NCBI GenBank assembly: GCA_037013685.1
Contig: CM072884.1
Coordinates: forward strand, 101,536,048 to 101,600,047
Reading direction: 5' to 3'
Origin: Acridotheres tristis
Taxonomy: Eukaryota > Chordata > Aves > Passeriformes > Sturnidae
DNA: 64,000 bases
The translations under genes were made by a program, and so were the position numbers. Below are positions 37,004 to 49,925 of this stretch, piece by piece (position 1 is the first letter of the stretch; every line of letters begins with the position of its first letter). The notes under the pieces are model-generated. The model did no database searches, had not been told where the DNA came from, and saw only the letters and a program-made list of their open reading frames with translations.

Positions 37004-38335
37004 TATGGATCAGATCAAAGGCCCACTATGTCCAGTGTTCCTTCGCTGACAGGAGCCAGCAGCAGACACCAAGGCAAACAGTTTTTAAAAGGGGTAACCA
37101 TGCAGTCATTTTCTCCACTCTCTCCTCCCCACATCCAGAGCCTGCCACGCAAGCAGCTCCTCAGGCACAAATGTCATCTTCTTGCCTATTAATCCCTGAT
37201 AGGGTTTTTTTCTGTTAATTGGCCTGATTGGTTTTGAGCCCATCTAACCTCTTGACACCCAGCAGATACTCTAAGACTGGTTCCAGTTTAATCACACACC
37301 ACAAAGACCAAGTTTGCTGTTGTTTGCTTAAGCCACTACCCAGTAATTCCATCTGATGTCCCTTGTTCTTGTTCTGGGAGAAACGCAAACAATCATTTGC
37401 TACTTATTTTCTCCGTGCCACTCACGATTTTAAACACCGCTATCACATGCCTTTCCACCTTACCTTTTCCCATCTAAGGAGTCTATCTAATCAATCTCAA
37501 TTCAGAAGCTGTTCTTTGTTTGTGAAAACATTTGTCAGGTTTCTCTGTCCCCTTTTCTTAGACGTGGAGACCAGAAAAGCACACAGTAATCTAGAGGTGA
37601 ATGCATAGCAAAATAATTATTTTGTTTGCTGGGTCTTCCCTAGCAATTGCTGACAATCCATTTGCTTTTGAGCATTGCTCTGCCCTCAGCCAACATTTCT
37701 TAGAATTACTGACAGCTAATTTGAGTTCTCTTCCTTGAGTCACAATAGGTATTTAAACCCCATTTCAGCATCATATAGTCAGGTTTATTTTTCCCCATGT
37801 GCTTTATCTTGTGGTTATTGGCACCAAATGCAGGCTGCCATTTCACTGCAACACTACTCGCCACATTTTTAAAAGAAGATTTTTATTTTTCCTACCCTGA
37901 ATAACTCAGGCAAAGAAGCATCCAGCACTATTTAGGACATTTTCCAGACCACTTATGAATATGCCAGACATCACAGAACTCAGTGCAGATCCCTGTGGGA
38001 TTCCACTTGTTATCTCCCACAGAAATACCTGACTGTTTATTCCTACTTCTCACATCATTTCCAGCAGAGAACTTTCCTTTCATCTTGCTACTGTTTTGCT
38101 TCTTTAGGATCTTCTGACTGAGGAGCTTATCAAAAGCTTTAGGAAAATCTGAGCACACTGTACCAACCAAATCACCCTAATCCACACTCATGTCAGTGCT
38201 TCAGACAAAGAGCAGTAGATTTCTCTCAGACACGATTTCTCCCAACAAAACCACATTGATATTTTTCCAAAGTCCTTTTTAAATACAGGTGACAAATTGC
38301 TATTTTCCCTTTCTGTGGCACAGCAGATGTGTGGG
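37004..38335 (-). mobile_element. Ancient CR1 LINE copy with decayed reverse transcriptase, about 1.3 kb
   Basis: Read on the minus strand, this resembles the amniote CR1 form I recall from turtles and crocodilians rather than young bird CR1s. Landmarks run in the expected order on the + strand: GGATCAGATCAAAGGCCCA (3' UTR side), ATTTTCTCCGTGCCACTCAC, ACCAGAAAAGCACACAG, TTTCCCCATGTGCTTTATC, GCAGATCCCTGTGGGATTCC, and the CAAAAGCTTTAGGAAAATCT block. The minus-strand frame 38170-37928 retains a relic of RT motif A (SDFPKAFD, for the usual LDFxKAFD; near 38129-38152) and a decayed counterpart of the region after motif B (WHIHKWSGK for the usual FNIFINDLEKG). Multiple stops and indels show it is dead. 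No search was run. Confidence 0.82.
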
Positions 38336-41300
38336 GCAGAGGTGCAGGAGTTCCTATTCTGCTACAGAAAGTTGGCTGAATCTGAATGTGCAGTGGTTGC
38401 AATGACCAAAAGTCTCTCCAGCCCTAATCATTCTGAATGATGCCAAGCACTGCTTCTTCTCCAGGGATTCCCCATTCAGTGCCTTCAATACTCTGCAGCA
38501 GCAGAATCCCTCTCATCATTATTCTTTCTCCACTAACAGTCCTGCTTTCCTCTGCAGCTGTTCAGTTCTGTGAATTACTTCCATACCTTTAGTGCCCACA
38601 ACACCCCCAGAGAATAACCCTTCCTGCAGCCTTTCTGGAGACCTGCTCTCACAGGGGAGAGGCCCCTGCCTTTCTCCCCACATTCAGCCATCCCTGAAGA
38701 ACATTACATGATAGAACTACCTTTTAAGAAGGTTTAACGAAACTCCAAATTAAAATTCATGTGGGTTGCCCAGTGAGGAAAATTTTGAACCCACAGAAAT
38801 ACACTGCTTCCCTTTACAATCAGAGATTAATCATCTTTGTGTTATGGCTACTCGTGTAAAGCCTGAGGCATTAATTAAGTTAATGTAAGTGACAAGAGTT
38901 TCTCTAATAACATTCAGCTACTATTTGACAACAGATCTGGTAGTTATTTCAAACTGTTGTGGTTAGTCCAAATAAAATTTAATTATGCCAACACACTTGG
39001 TTTCTAATTTTACCTGGTATTATGTTAATAGGCTTATTCTTATCTTATTCTTATACCTTTTCAGATTTTTCATTTAAAGTTTTGGAAAACATAAATGTGC
39101 CCATTTCCGTCACAACTTAGCTTTTCAGAATATATCACAAGTTCTTAGGCATGTATACATAAAATCAGTAAAAAATCCACCAGGATCTTAGTCACTGCTT
39201 TGCATGTATGAGGTGTTATCTGTAAAAGAATTCAATCAGAAAATTCATTATAAAATGTGAGAAATGGCCCAGAACCTTCAGTCTAGTGTATGCTGAAATT
39301 TATGAAGTGGTGTTAAGGGAAAATTGTTTCCAGAAGGCATCAGATAAGATAGCAAAGATAAAAACTTCCAAACAAAGAATTGGAAAACAGGCACAACAGT
39401 AATGGCCAAAATATGCCTTTTTAATTCCAGGTACCAATGTTCTGGTCAACAGGTAGATCTCTATTCACTCATGTGAAGCAAGACCAGAGATTAAAAATGT
39501 TCCTGTCCCTGAAAACAGATATTATGAAGTAATGTTAATAGTAATGCAGAATTCTTAACTGAGGAGGTGAAACCTTTCAGTGAAAGAAAAATATTTAATT
39601 TGATTTTTTTTACTGACACACTTAAGTGTCTGTGTGCATATATGTACATATAGAGGCCACATGAACTCGCAGAGCATTGCAAAAACACAGACCCTGAGTT
39701 TCTCAGTCTTTTTAATATTGAAAGGTGAAACAGCTAAGGTGGCACTACTTTCCTGTTGTGAAACAATCTCAAATGTTTTCTTTCCCATGAAATGTCTTTT
39801 GAGCAGGACCACTTAAGTGCCTAGGGCTACGGTAATTACCACTAGGCAGTAACTGGTACAATTTACTGCAAAATTTGTGTACAAAAAATCTCCCTCCACA
39901 GCACTCCAGAAGCCAGAAGGACACATGTACAATGAATATTTCAGGCCATAGTACTCATAATGAAAGGAAAATTCAGAAACGATAAATCCCAAACCCAACC
40001 ACATTAGGACAATCACTGCACAGAAACTGAGCTTGAATGAACAGTTTCCAACTAATTAAAACCTAATAACCATAGCAATATTTCCAGCTCTACATGCGTC
40101 ACTAAATATTTAATTTTTTCCACTAACTTTCATTTCATATATTTTAGCAATATTTGTGTCTCTTGATACATTGCCGATGCTCAGATTCAGTTCAGTTTTC
40201 CCAAGTTTTTATTCCACACTAATTTCCTCAGGTGCCTGAGTTAACCTTTCAGAGATGATGTTCCTCCAAACCCAAGCCTGGTCCAGTTGTTCTGAGGTAT
40301 TTAACCAGGGCAGCAGCATCTGCTGGGCTGGACAGGAGCAGGGTAATGCCAGACTCCTCCTGGTGATGCCTGTAACCTCTTCTCCAGCCCTGACCCTCCT
40401 GCCTCTCTCAGCAGCAGTTTTCTGCTGGGGAAGGGAAGGTGGAAGGAGCTGCTGGCTTCTCCTTCAGCCAGCCCACAGCAGGACCAGCCTGCAGGCACAG
40501 CAGGGCAGCTGTTCTGACCCCACACTCTGCCTTTACACAAACCTTGTGTAACAACCACAATCAAGTCTGACCCATGGCAAAAGAGTCCTCCTCACTCTTC
40601 TGCTTCCAGCCACCCAAAGGCTGGGCACAGTTGTTCAGGAACATCACAATATTTGCTTGTTTCCCCAAAGTCTTTCCTTCAAATGTCTCACAATTATATG
40701 GAAGCTCATCTTCCATTTAAAACAATGGCAGTCTGGGGCCACATGGAAACCCAGACGTGAATCCTACATGGACACCAGGAAACAGACAGGTTCAAAGACC
40801 TCCAAGACTCTTACTGCTACTGCTTTCCATCTTCCAACCTCTCAGTATCTGAGTTTAGCAACACTGCACAAAAGCTCAAGGCACAGGACTCAGTGTTTCT
40901 TCCTTCCAGGCTTGGGGCTGTGATCTGGCTCACTCTGGGGAGTGAGGAAAGAGGGAGCATTTTGGCTGGTCTGCTGGGAAGCAACCACTGCTGCCCAGCA
41001 GAGCTCACACTCTCCCATTGTGGAAGCACTGCTGTCACCACCAGCAGGCTTCACACCACGAATGCTCAGGCTAAAATCAAAATCTTTACAGCTTCTGAAA
41101 AACAGACAGCCCCTGTAGCTCCAGACAGGACAGACTTCTGTTTTCTTCAAGTGGGTGCAGAAGGATTTAGTACAGGCTATATGTTCTGTCATCTCGAGCC
41201 TTCTGCTTGCACTTTATTTTCAATTTTTCAAAGAAACTCATACTGGTGGCAGTCTATCCCTCCCTGCACAATAACAACCCCACAGCAGCTCTCCTGCCTT

Positions 41301-42630
41301 TATCAGAAGCACCCAGGAGCACCGAGATGGAGATGTGAATGCACTGAAGCACAAAGTGGTTTGGGATTATAATGAACTACTGACCCTTAACAAGCAATTT
41401 GGTGAATACAGACAATGGTTTGCTCTGGTGACCTACTCAAGTATGTCCAGACAGCAGGCACAGCAAGCAGGTGACTCTCAAGGTGTACTGCTGCTGCCTG
41501 GGGAGGAGCAGAGCACAAAGCTCATGGCCCAGCCAAGCCTTTCAGTATCAATGCCAACTTGCCACAACAGTTTCTAGATGGCTTTCTAGTAAGAAAACTG
41601 ACCAAATGGGTAACAAAAATTAAATGACCAAAGAGATTATGTCAGGTATTCTTAATGAGGCATTTTTAAAATTAATTATTTCTTGCTAAACACTAAGAGG
41701 CTCCAGTCTGTTGATAATGTGGCTGCAGATTCACCAGGACAAAAAGCATCACACCAGGCCTCTCAGAAATGGCAGAAAATGTTGCAAACGACCTTGAAGT
41801 CTGCTTTCCTACAGGATGATCAGGAGATACAGAATCTAACTTTTTGGTGTTTGGTTTTTTTTTAAATGCTGCTTGTTTCATTTCCATTAAAAATACCATC
41901 TGTCAAAAAACTTATCTCAGAAATCAACACCCAGGTCTAAGAGAGTAACTCTACTCCATGAACTGTTCTGTGTTATCAGCTTTCTTAACTGGCAACTTCA
42001 GCTCACTCAATAGTTGCTCACAGCAACTGTTTCAAAGCGTAGGCTTGAGGAATAATCCCTTGCAACAGCTACTTGTGCAGAAGGTCAACACATCATTTTA
42101 TATATCTCAGCAACATTTACCATCTTCAAAATCTTAGGAAGTTTTAAAACCTTTTTTAAAACAGGGGGAATTATTCGGCAGCACCTCCCACACAGTGAAT
42201 GACAGAGATGACACAAATTTTGACAAGACAGTGCAGTTGAGGAGTGGTTCAGACACACTCATCCCTATGTCCAGGGACAGGCTCTGGGTCATGCCTGGAA
42301 TGGCACAGGGAGCATTAACTGTGCTCATGCAGAAGTGCTATTTTATTTTCAGATTACACGGTGGTGTGTACCAACCCATTTCCCTTTTCATCACTTTAGG
42401 CCCCATACTGAAGAAAACAGAGTATTTTGGCTCTCATTCTTGTATTACAATTTAAGTGTGCAAGTTGCACACTGTGTTTTATTTTAGGCTTCAAGAGCAG
42501 CAGAAAAAAAGAAAAGCAGCTGCACCCAACTGCAGCAAGTATCAGTATTTTCTAAACATTTTCATCCATATTTTGATTCTGTAATGGTGAATGAGATTTT
42601 AGGGTATAAATACATAAATGCTTTGCACAC

Positions 42631-42660
42631 AGGTAGTATACTTCCAGTAGTATACTACCT
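42631..42660. repeat. Perfect hairpin, 12-bp arms, 6-nt loop
   Basis: AGGTAGTATACT and AGTATACTACCT are exact reverse complements around the loop TCCAGT. Flanks are not complementary beyond the arms. No small-RNA family is recognised, and the arms are short for a microRNA precursor. Confidence 0.85.
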
Positions 42661-45600
42661 AGAGTACCTATAGTATCTTGAAAATCCTATGCTTTCACTT
42701 AAGAATTTTTAAATTTGCAAACTTCTCCAAACTTCTAAGAATGACGACTTTCTTAAAAATGAGTAAACATGCAAAAAGAAATAAAACTCATATCTATGAA
42801 TCACGAGCTTTTTTTCCTTTAATCATGGGAAAACAACAGACCTACATTTTAGTTGTGGTTGATCAAATATTTACTCTTGCACAGAGGCACAGCTTCCCAA
42901 GGCCACTTGGAAAGTTGGCAAATCAAAGCATAGAAAGATCTTTGACTCTAACAGGAGTTATTTTAGTATTAAGCCAAAGTAATTTACAGTTTACTACACA
43001 ACCTATATGCTAAATTAGACTACTGGATTTATCTGAAGGAGATTTAAGACATATACGTATGGTCCAAGGAACACAAATACTGGGTCCATTTCATTTCCAA
43101 TTACTATGAAATTTGGCTTTGTATAGAAACCTCTAGGTCCTTGCATTAGATCAAGCAGGCAAGCTGAAATAGTTGAACCTCTGAAATATTTGCAAAATTG
43201 AACTGGGATAGGTGAGGATATTATTATAAAAAAGGTAAAGGCTTCATTTATTTACAGCGATTCCAAATGGAGCCCAGAGATTTCTGAAAGACCAGAGAAG
43301 AACCAGGGCCTATGCACTCCACTCTGATCAGTCAAAGTAGAGATGATAGATTTCTGGACTGCTTCCTAAACTCCCAGAAAACTGTGTGTAGCTAGCAAAA
43401 AAGGACGCAGAAACAAAAATCCAGTATTGATTTCAGTACTCCACAGTGACCAGGTTAAAACTAATTTTCTGTTACACATATTCACCTCTTTTACCAGAAT
43501 TTTTATGGGGTTTTCTTAATTTTTTCTTCCTTTTTAAGAGACTACTGTAGTATCACCAGCATCTTCACTTTCAGAGGTTATTCAACAGAGTAAACTTTTT
43601 ACTGAAAAATTATATAAGCTTGATTGTTGTAACAAGTTCAGAGGAACTGGAGTTGTTTGTGAGGACTGAATATAGATTTCAACTTGCATTTCCTACACCT
43701 ATGGACCTTGTATTTTAGAAAAGAAAATACCAGATCCCCAGGTTTCAGGGATTTTCAGACAATACAAAATAGATGACTTCAGTTCTTTCAATCTGCATAA
43801 CAAGCATCGTACTGCCATCTAGTGAGCAATGTAAAAGCGACTGACACTTTAAGGTGCATAAATATTTCTCATTACTAGCCATTTTTCTCTTTCCTAAGTA
43901 CAAATAGAAGAGAAAAGCAAATTTAGGTATGGAACACTGCTAGAAAATAGATAATATAAAAAGCTTTGCAAGCTTAAAGTGAAGAGGCACAGGCAGGCCA
44001 GCATAACAAGAGTAGTTGGGAGTTCTTTATGACCACATTATCCCACCATCCTGGGCATACAGCCTTCTCTCCTACATAGATCATGGGATCACCCATGCTT
44101 CAGACACTAGGGTCTATTTTTTGACAATAGCTAAATATTCCATTTTCCTTCACTGCCCAAATGCAAGGCATGTAGCATACACACAATCTTGAGCAAGGCT
44201 TTAGTGCTCCACACAGAAGAAGCATCCCCCAGGTGTCACCAAAAAATATCAGCAGCATCTGTCCCATTCTGGTTTGAGAGAACATGAAATTAGGTTGCCA
44301 CAGGGCTTCTTTCCATCCACGAGGCTGTGGTTCAGGCACCTGCGAGGACAAGACGCAGCTTTGCTTTGTCTGAGCAGAGAGGTGACAAATTTTCCACCTT
44401 TTCCCAAAGTCTGGCTGAGCTCAAGGCTTGGACCAGAGTGCTCTAGGCTCAGTTCAGATGTGAGAAGGCAGAACCAAAGGTGGGACCCCAAGGGCAGGAG
44501 CCTGTGAACCCCTGTGAATGTCACTGATGGAGATCACTACACTTGACAGGGTGGGGTTACTGCTCTGTGGGTCAAGGTGTGCCTTGGTCAGCACCACCAG
44601 ACAAAGCCAGCTAGGTGATTTTGGCTAGCAAGCTCCTGGCTGTGATGGTCTCAGGGCACACAGCAGCATGCTGCCAACAGCAGGTCCAGACGTTCAGTGT
44701 TGGCTTTCCAGTGCAATTCCTCAACTGTCCTTCACAGTTCACTGACTTGTAGAGAACAACATATGTCTAACAGGTGCAGTTCAGCACTGACTTTCTCTGT
44801 CCTCGTCAGTACAGCTGTCCAAAAATTATGCTAGTGCACAAAGATGTTTTGGGCACTTTCTTTGAATACATACTTGTTAAAGGAAGAAAAAATGAGATAG
44901 AGCATAAACACACTTGTAACCCACCCCCAGATGACAGCCAAAGGAAAACTGATATAAGGACTTGCAAGGAAAACTTGCAAGGACTACATGATTTGTCAGC
45001 TCAAGAAGGTGGTTTCACAATGTTTGTTTTTATTCACAAACTTGTAGATTCTGTCAGCACTTACAGAGGCAGAAGAGAGCTTGGAACAGGAGGTGCTTTA
45101 GAAACCATACTCGCCCCTCACCCAGTGACTAGCAATACCAACCACCTTTTGCTGCCATGCTCAGTCAAACACATCAGTAACATGCTCTGCCCTGTTCCTA
45201 TCACACAGGCCCTGCAGGGTTGCTGACACCAATGACATAGGAAACAGAGCTGGCTGGAGAAGAAAGGGAAAGAAATGAAGCAGACTTTTCTATGGCAGCT
45301 ATGTTTGCAGAGGAAAAACATAAATTCATCTCTAAACACTAATGTATTCCCTAAAGGTAGGCTGCAGGAATAAACATATAGCTGATGCTTCTATAGTATA
45401 AAGTGGCAGATTTTACAAATTCTATGTTTATGTTTACTCAGTCATACTGCTTCCACTAGCTGACAACACAAGCAGCCGTCAGAAGTCAGGATGCAGCTCC
45501 TGTTAAAGCAAATGGCACCACCCAGCACTTCTCAGCCTGATACACTTTTTCTTCAAGGACCCTTTGCAGTCAGCACACACAGCTGATCCCACCAGTCTGG

Positions 45601-47825
45601 CCTTGGCAAGAACCAAAGACAAGAAGTCTTCTCTAAATTGTTAATTTTAATTATGGTCCTTCTGTTCCAATCTCTCTCACAAAACAGATGTTTTCTACCC
45701 TCCTTTCTCCAGCAAAGTTTCCTATGCTATAGATTTTTTTGTCATGAATGATGAGCAATGCAATATATTTGTTAAAATGTCCCTGTAAACCATGAGGAGG
45801 ATAAAACCAACTGCTAGTTTCACCAGCACAATATTGAACATCTGCTCCATCTGTTCCAGGAAATGGTGGCAGGTATCTTGCTAAAATATATTACACTAAT
45901 TTTTCCAAGATATTTTTATGTTCGGTCATTTAAATTGCAGTGAGGTAATTTCATCACCACACAGAACCTCCATAACCACTTCTAAACTGCTTCAGTAGCC
46001 GAAATCACTCCCTGCTTACATAACTTTAGTGCCACCGTGGCAATGACATCCTATCACTATCAAGCCCTTTGCCAAAACTGAACCTTCCTCATGGGTCTGG
46101 ATACAGCATGACAGGACAAATACTGTGAGTGCAGTGGGGGTAAAGAAGGATTTAAGAGATTTCCCTTTACACATGCTAAGCCTTCCCAGCTTCAGAAGAG
46201 CTGTAGAACAGGATGAATATGTAGCAGTGTTTCTCTTATCACATTTTAACAGCATCACTTAATATCACCAATTTAAACACAACAATCAGCGTTCAGTCAG
46301 GTATTTAATCACTGGAAAAAGAAAGACTGCTGCCCATTTTCTCCATTTAGACACTGAAGAGTGATATATATTTGGATTTCATCTTGGATTCCATTTATTA
46401 TTTTTTTCATTTTTTAATCACTTGCAGAAGTCTTGAGAGTACAGTATCAGCCAGAGTCTTTCTTTTTGCTCTTTTGAACTCTGTTCCATGCCTATATATA
46501 CTTAATCACATATGAACCTCAAATTAGTGCTGTTAAATTAACATTATATTCTGCAGATAAAACCCCTTTTTGTCCTTCAGCATTTTCTCCACTCACAAGA
46601 GGTCTGGTTTTTATTTCTATTTTTACTGCATTGAATTTACTGGTTTTCTCTCTCATTTAGAGATATGTGGGAATATCTTTCAACTGAGCAATGTTAACAC
46701 ACTTTGCAAAGTGCATACCTTTCAACTGCTCTTTTTTTTTTTTAACCTCACTATATGTCTACTTTTCAAATCACTGCCATTTCCTATGGCTCAAAACACC
46801 AGCACAAAGAAAAGAGCAGGGCCAACCAAAATAATTTTCTCTGTGAACTCACAGAGGCCATGACTTTTCTTAGGAGCACTGAGACTGAGGAAAGCTTGAT
46901 ATTAAATTCAGTGCTACTAGAGTTAGATCATGTAAAACAGTAATCTATCAACACATTTTAACAAGCTTAAATGTAGAGCTCTGATTCTGAGATCAGTGGG
47001 AGTACACAGATTAAGTGCTTTTTTCTACCACAGCCAGAGTGTTTAACATGAGCAAACAGGTTTACTCCATCCTCCTTTTAATGACATGACCTTGATAGGG
47101 GAGGGGTATCAAATTCAAACAGCAGCACTGAAAAGAATAGGTTTTATCCTGCTTTCGACACTTTGGGAGGTATAGACAGAGAATGGCCACCACCAACTTC
47201 CTGTAAGAAAAACAAGACAAGGGGATTTCATGTGTCATCAAGTCCATTTCCCCTTTAGGCAGACATTTAATACTATTTATTTCTAATTCCACACATGCTG
47301 ATCAAGCCTGGTAAATATACAGGTGTTTTGCTCCCTTACTCATCAGAGGGTTGTTCCAAAGCCTTATGCTTCTGACCCTCAGTAATCTTCAATCCCTTCC
47401 TTCAGGTGGGCAAATTCAGCCAAGGAAGATTATTACTGTGGCAGAAAGGATGTGAGTGGCATGACCCTAACTTGTAGAACCTAGACTGGAACTTAAAGAC
47501 AAATGCCACAAGAGATGAGAAAGAAAAGGAGACCCTTCTGGAGAGAAGTCAGGGCTTTGGGAGAAAGGAGAAATCATAAGTTAAGAAGTCCAAGCACGCC
47601 TACAAGATCTTGTTTCTTCCACTCCTGTGAATTTAATTTTGTGAAGTATCTTTCTAAAGAGTGAAATCTGTTGCAGGAAACCACAAAAACATTAGGATTT
47701 TTTCAAGACACATTGTATAATCACAGGTGCCTTGCTAATCCTTTTCTTCTTTTACAGGGCCTTTATTCTTAGAAAGTGTCCCTCAGCATTTTCTTTTGCC
47801 TCTGCTCTTTACATGCCTGCTCTGT

Positions 47826-47850
47826 AAAAAAAAAAAAAAAGAGAGAGAGA
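47826..47850. repeat. Poly(A) followed by (GA)n
   Basis: A15 followed by five GA units, mirroring the tract near 31540. Confidence 0.95.
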
Positions 47851-48359
47851 AATTGTACTGTCCATTATGGCACAGGTACCACACCATCCTCAAGCATTTA
47901 TAGCATTTATAACATCATCTGCAGAGACAGGCTGCAATGCAGACATTCCTGACATTGTCAGTCTGCAGAACTTTTACTGGACCACCAGTTTTCCCAGAGG
48001 ATGGCATCCACTGTGCTCAAAGCACAAAAGGTCAACACTTTCGATAAGGGACAGCTCCAGCTCCTTCACACCCTTATTTTTAAGGACTCTGGGTACAATT
48101 TAATTGATACACTTTGACAGATGACCTGACCTGTCCCTGTCCAATAGGTATGCCTAGTTCAACCGGAAATTGTGCTGCAAAGCCTTACCAACTGCTTGTC
48201 ACAGCCTACTTATTGTCTTCAAAATCTTGTTATTAAATGCACTGTGGAATTATATTCTATCTATGCTTATCTGCGACTATGTAATTGTTTTGTGATATGA
48301 ATCTACTCAGCATTGAAAAAAATGACCTCTCACAAGGCAAACTTGAACCAAGGCATCTG

Positions 48360-48786
48360 GTTCACAGAGATGATCACAGAACTGGAGCTTCTCTGCTGTA
48401 AACATTGAGGTTGTTCAGCCTGGAGAAGAGAAGGCTCCAGAGAGCCCTTAGAGCAGCCCTCCAGTACCTAAAGGGGGCTTATAAGAAAGATAGGGACAGA
48501 CTTTTTAGCACAGTCTATTGTGATAGGACAAGGACTAATGGTTTCAAATTGCAAAACAGTAGATTAACACTAATATAAATAAGGAATTTTTTACAATGAG
48601 GGTGGCAAAACACTGGAACAGGTTGACCAGAGGTGGATGCCCCAATCCTGGAAACATTCGAGGTCAGGCTGGACAGGGCTCTGAGCAACCTGATCTAGCT
48701 GAAAATGACCCTACCATTGGAGGGGTATTAGGATAAATTATCTTTAAAGGTGCCTTCTAACCCAAACCATTTTGTGATTCTGTGAA
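48360..48786 (+). mobile_element. CR1 LINE, 3' end, sense on + strand
   Basis: The segment follows the bird CR1 3' region closely: TTGTTCAGCCTGGAGAAGAG, GGGGCTTATAAGAAAGAT, AATGAGGGTGGCAAAACACT, a GGACAGGGCTCTGAGCAACC block, and the terminal CCAAACCATTTTGTGATTC. It is 5'-truncated as usual for CR1, with no coding capacity. The 3' terminus is the typical ATTCTGTGA repeat form. This is the best preserved CR1 copy in the window, ending roughly 190 bp before the CpG island. Family assignment is from memory of the consensus. Confidence 0.93.
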
Positions 48787-49242
48787 TTAAGGCACTTAGC
48801 ATTTAATTTCTGTCTAACCTACTCTTACACATTCACCACGTGCACTACATGGTGCCCATTTACGCGTTGCTGTCCAGGGGGCAACAACTGAAGGTTTTGG
48901 CCTGAGGCAGTGCCCCTGCTCCGCACTGTTTGTATTGATGAGGCCGGAATGCACAAGCTGCACTTGGCATGGCTGGCTACGACCGCGAGCGAGGCCGTGC
49001 CCGCGGAACCCACGCCGCCACAGATAAGAGATGATAGCAGACGGGAAGCTCTCACAATCATAGCTTCCTTCTGCAATCACCCGCTCCAGATACGTGTGCG
49101 CTGTCTCTCCACACACACGTGGACTTTTCCCCTCTGTCTCTACGTATGTACATAATTCCCGATTCCTCCGAGGCCGGAGCACGAGGCCGCAGCCCTGCCA
49201 GCACCGCCCGCGCCCAGCGCCCTGCCACGGACCGGGCAGGGC

Positions 49243-49546
49243 CAGGGTGCCTGTCCCGGGATGGGGCTCCTATGCCGGGCCAGGGTGGCTGTGCCGGGAC
49301 CAAGAGTGGCGGTGCCGAGTCCGGGGGTGGCTGTGCTGTGTCCCGGGGTGGCTGTGCCAGGCTAGGGTTCCTATGCCGGACTGGGGGTGGCTGTGATCTG
49401 CCCCGGGATGGCTCTTCTAGGACTGGGTTCCTAGGCCGGGCTAGGGTGGCTGTGCCGGGATGGCTGTGCCAGGATTGGGTTCCTATGCCGGGTTGGGTGG
49501 CTGTGCCGAGATTGGGCTCCTAGGCCGAACCCGGGCTGGCTGCGCA
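49243..49546. repeat. Degenerate GC-rich minisatellite in PRDX4 promoter region
   Basis: Irregular tandem units alternate GGTGGCTGTGCC-type and GGGTTCCTATGCCGG-type blocks. The second block recurs at about 49266, 49366, 49426, 49478 and 49514; the full composite unit is about 37-39 bp, with shorter partial units in between. The array ends about 160 bp upstream of the ATG, so it lies in or beside the transcription start region. Frames stay open through it because the unit lacks stops, which explains long but meaningless ORFs here. Confidence 0.8.
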
Positions 49547-49708
49547 GGACCCGGGACAGGCACAGCCCAGCCCCTCGGTTCCCCCCTCCCCGCCTCCCTC
49601 AGCCCCGGCCCGGCCAGGCCATGAGGCGGGAGTGTGTGCGGACCAAGCTCCTCCCCGCCGCCACCGCCCCTCGCCGCGCCGCGGGGACGTGCAGTCGCTC
49701 GGCGGGCC

Positions 49709-49925
49709 ATGGAGGCGGGCGGCGGGGCCGGGGCCCGGTGCCCCGCGCTGCTGCTGCTGCTGCTGGCGGCGGCGCTGGGAGGCGAAGCCGAGGCGGAGGA
49801 GCCGCGGGCGGCGCGGCAGCGCGGGGACGAGCAGTGCCATTACTACGCGGGCGGGCAGGTGTACCCCGGCGAGGCGGCCCGGCTGCCCGTCTCCGACCAC
49901 TCGCTGCACCTCAGCCAGGCCAAGA
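49709..49925 (+). CDS. PRDX4: PRDX4 exon 1, coding part
   Basis: Encodes residues 1-72 plus the first base of codon 73. It contains the signal peptide: a poly-Leu core written largely as CTG repeats, followed by an acidic Glu/Ala stretch. A signal peptidase site is plausible around residues 25-29 (A-E-A then E). It also carries the ER-isoform N-terminal extension with Cys43, which links dimers in this family. The donor is GTAGGT at 49926. The exon is very GC-rich, in contrast to the AT-rich rest of the gene. Residues 1-40 are poorly conserved against human as I recall it, while residues 43-72 are clearly recognisable. Confidence 0.96.

Larger units (their letters stand above)
38336..48359. 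other. Non-coding, nothing recognised except hairpin and A/GA tract
   Basis: Includes frames such as 40893-41372 (159 codons) and 44774-45226 (150 codons), but none has domain-like composition or motifs. The old CR1 may continue somewhat beyond 38335, but I cannot align it. Confidence 0.6.

Noticed and set aside
37928..38170. 80-codon minus-strand frame as a gene
   Set aside because: It is a remnant of the CR1 reverse transcriptase (KAFD motif, WHIHK), part of the old mobile element.
40893..41372. 159-codon frame, among the longest outside the PRDX4 region
   Set aside because: No signal, domain or conserved motif, and no plausible splice partners; length is within chance for 64 kb in six frames.
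49119..49523. 134-codon frame upstream of PRDX4
   Set aside because: It is produced by the stop-poor GC-rich minisatellite; the protein is a Gly/Cys/Arg repeat with no family pattern.
49634..49708. A longer PRDX4 N-terminus (25 extra residues) in the same frame
   Set aside because: The extension begins at a GTG, not an ATG, and would bury the signal peptide behind a Pro/Arg-rich stretch. The ATG at 49709 has a good context and puts the signal core where expected.
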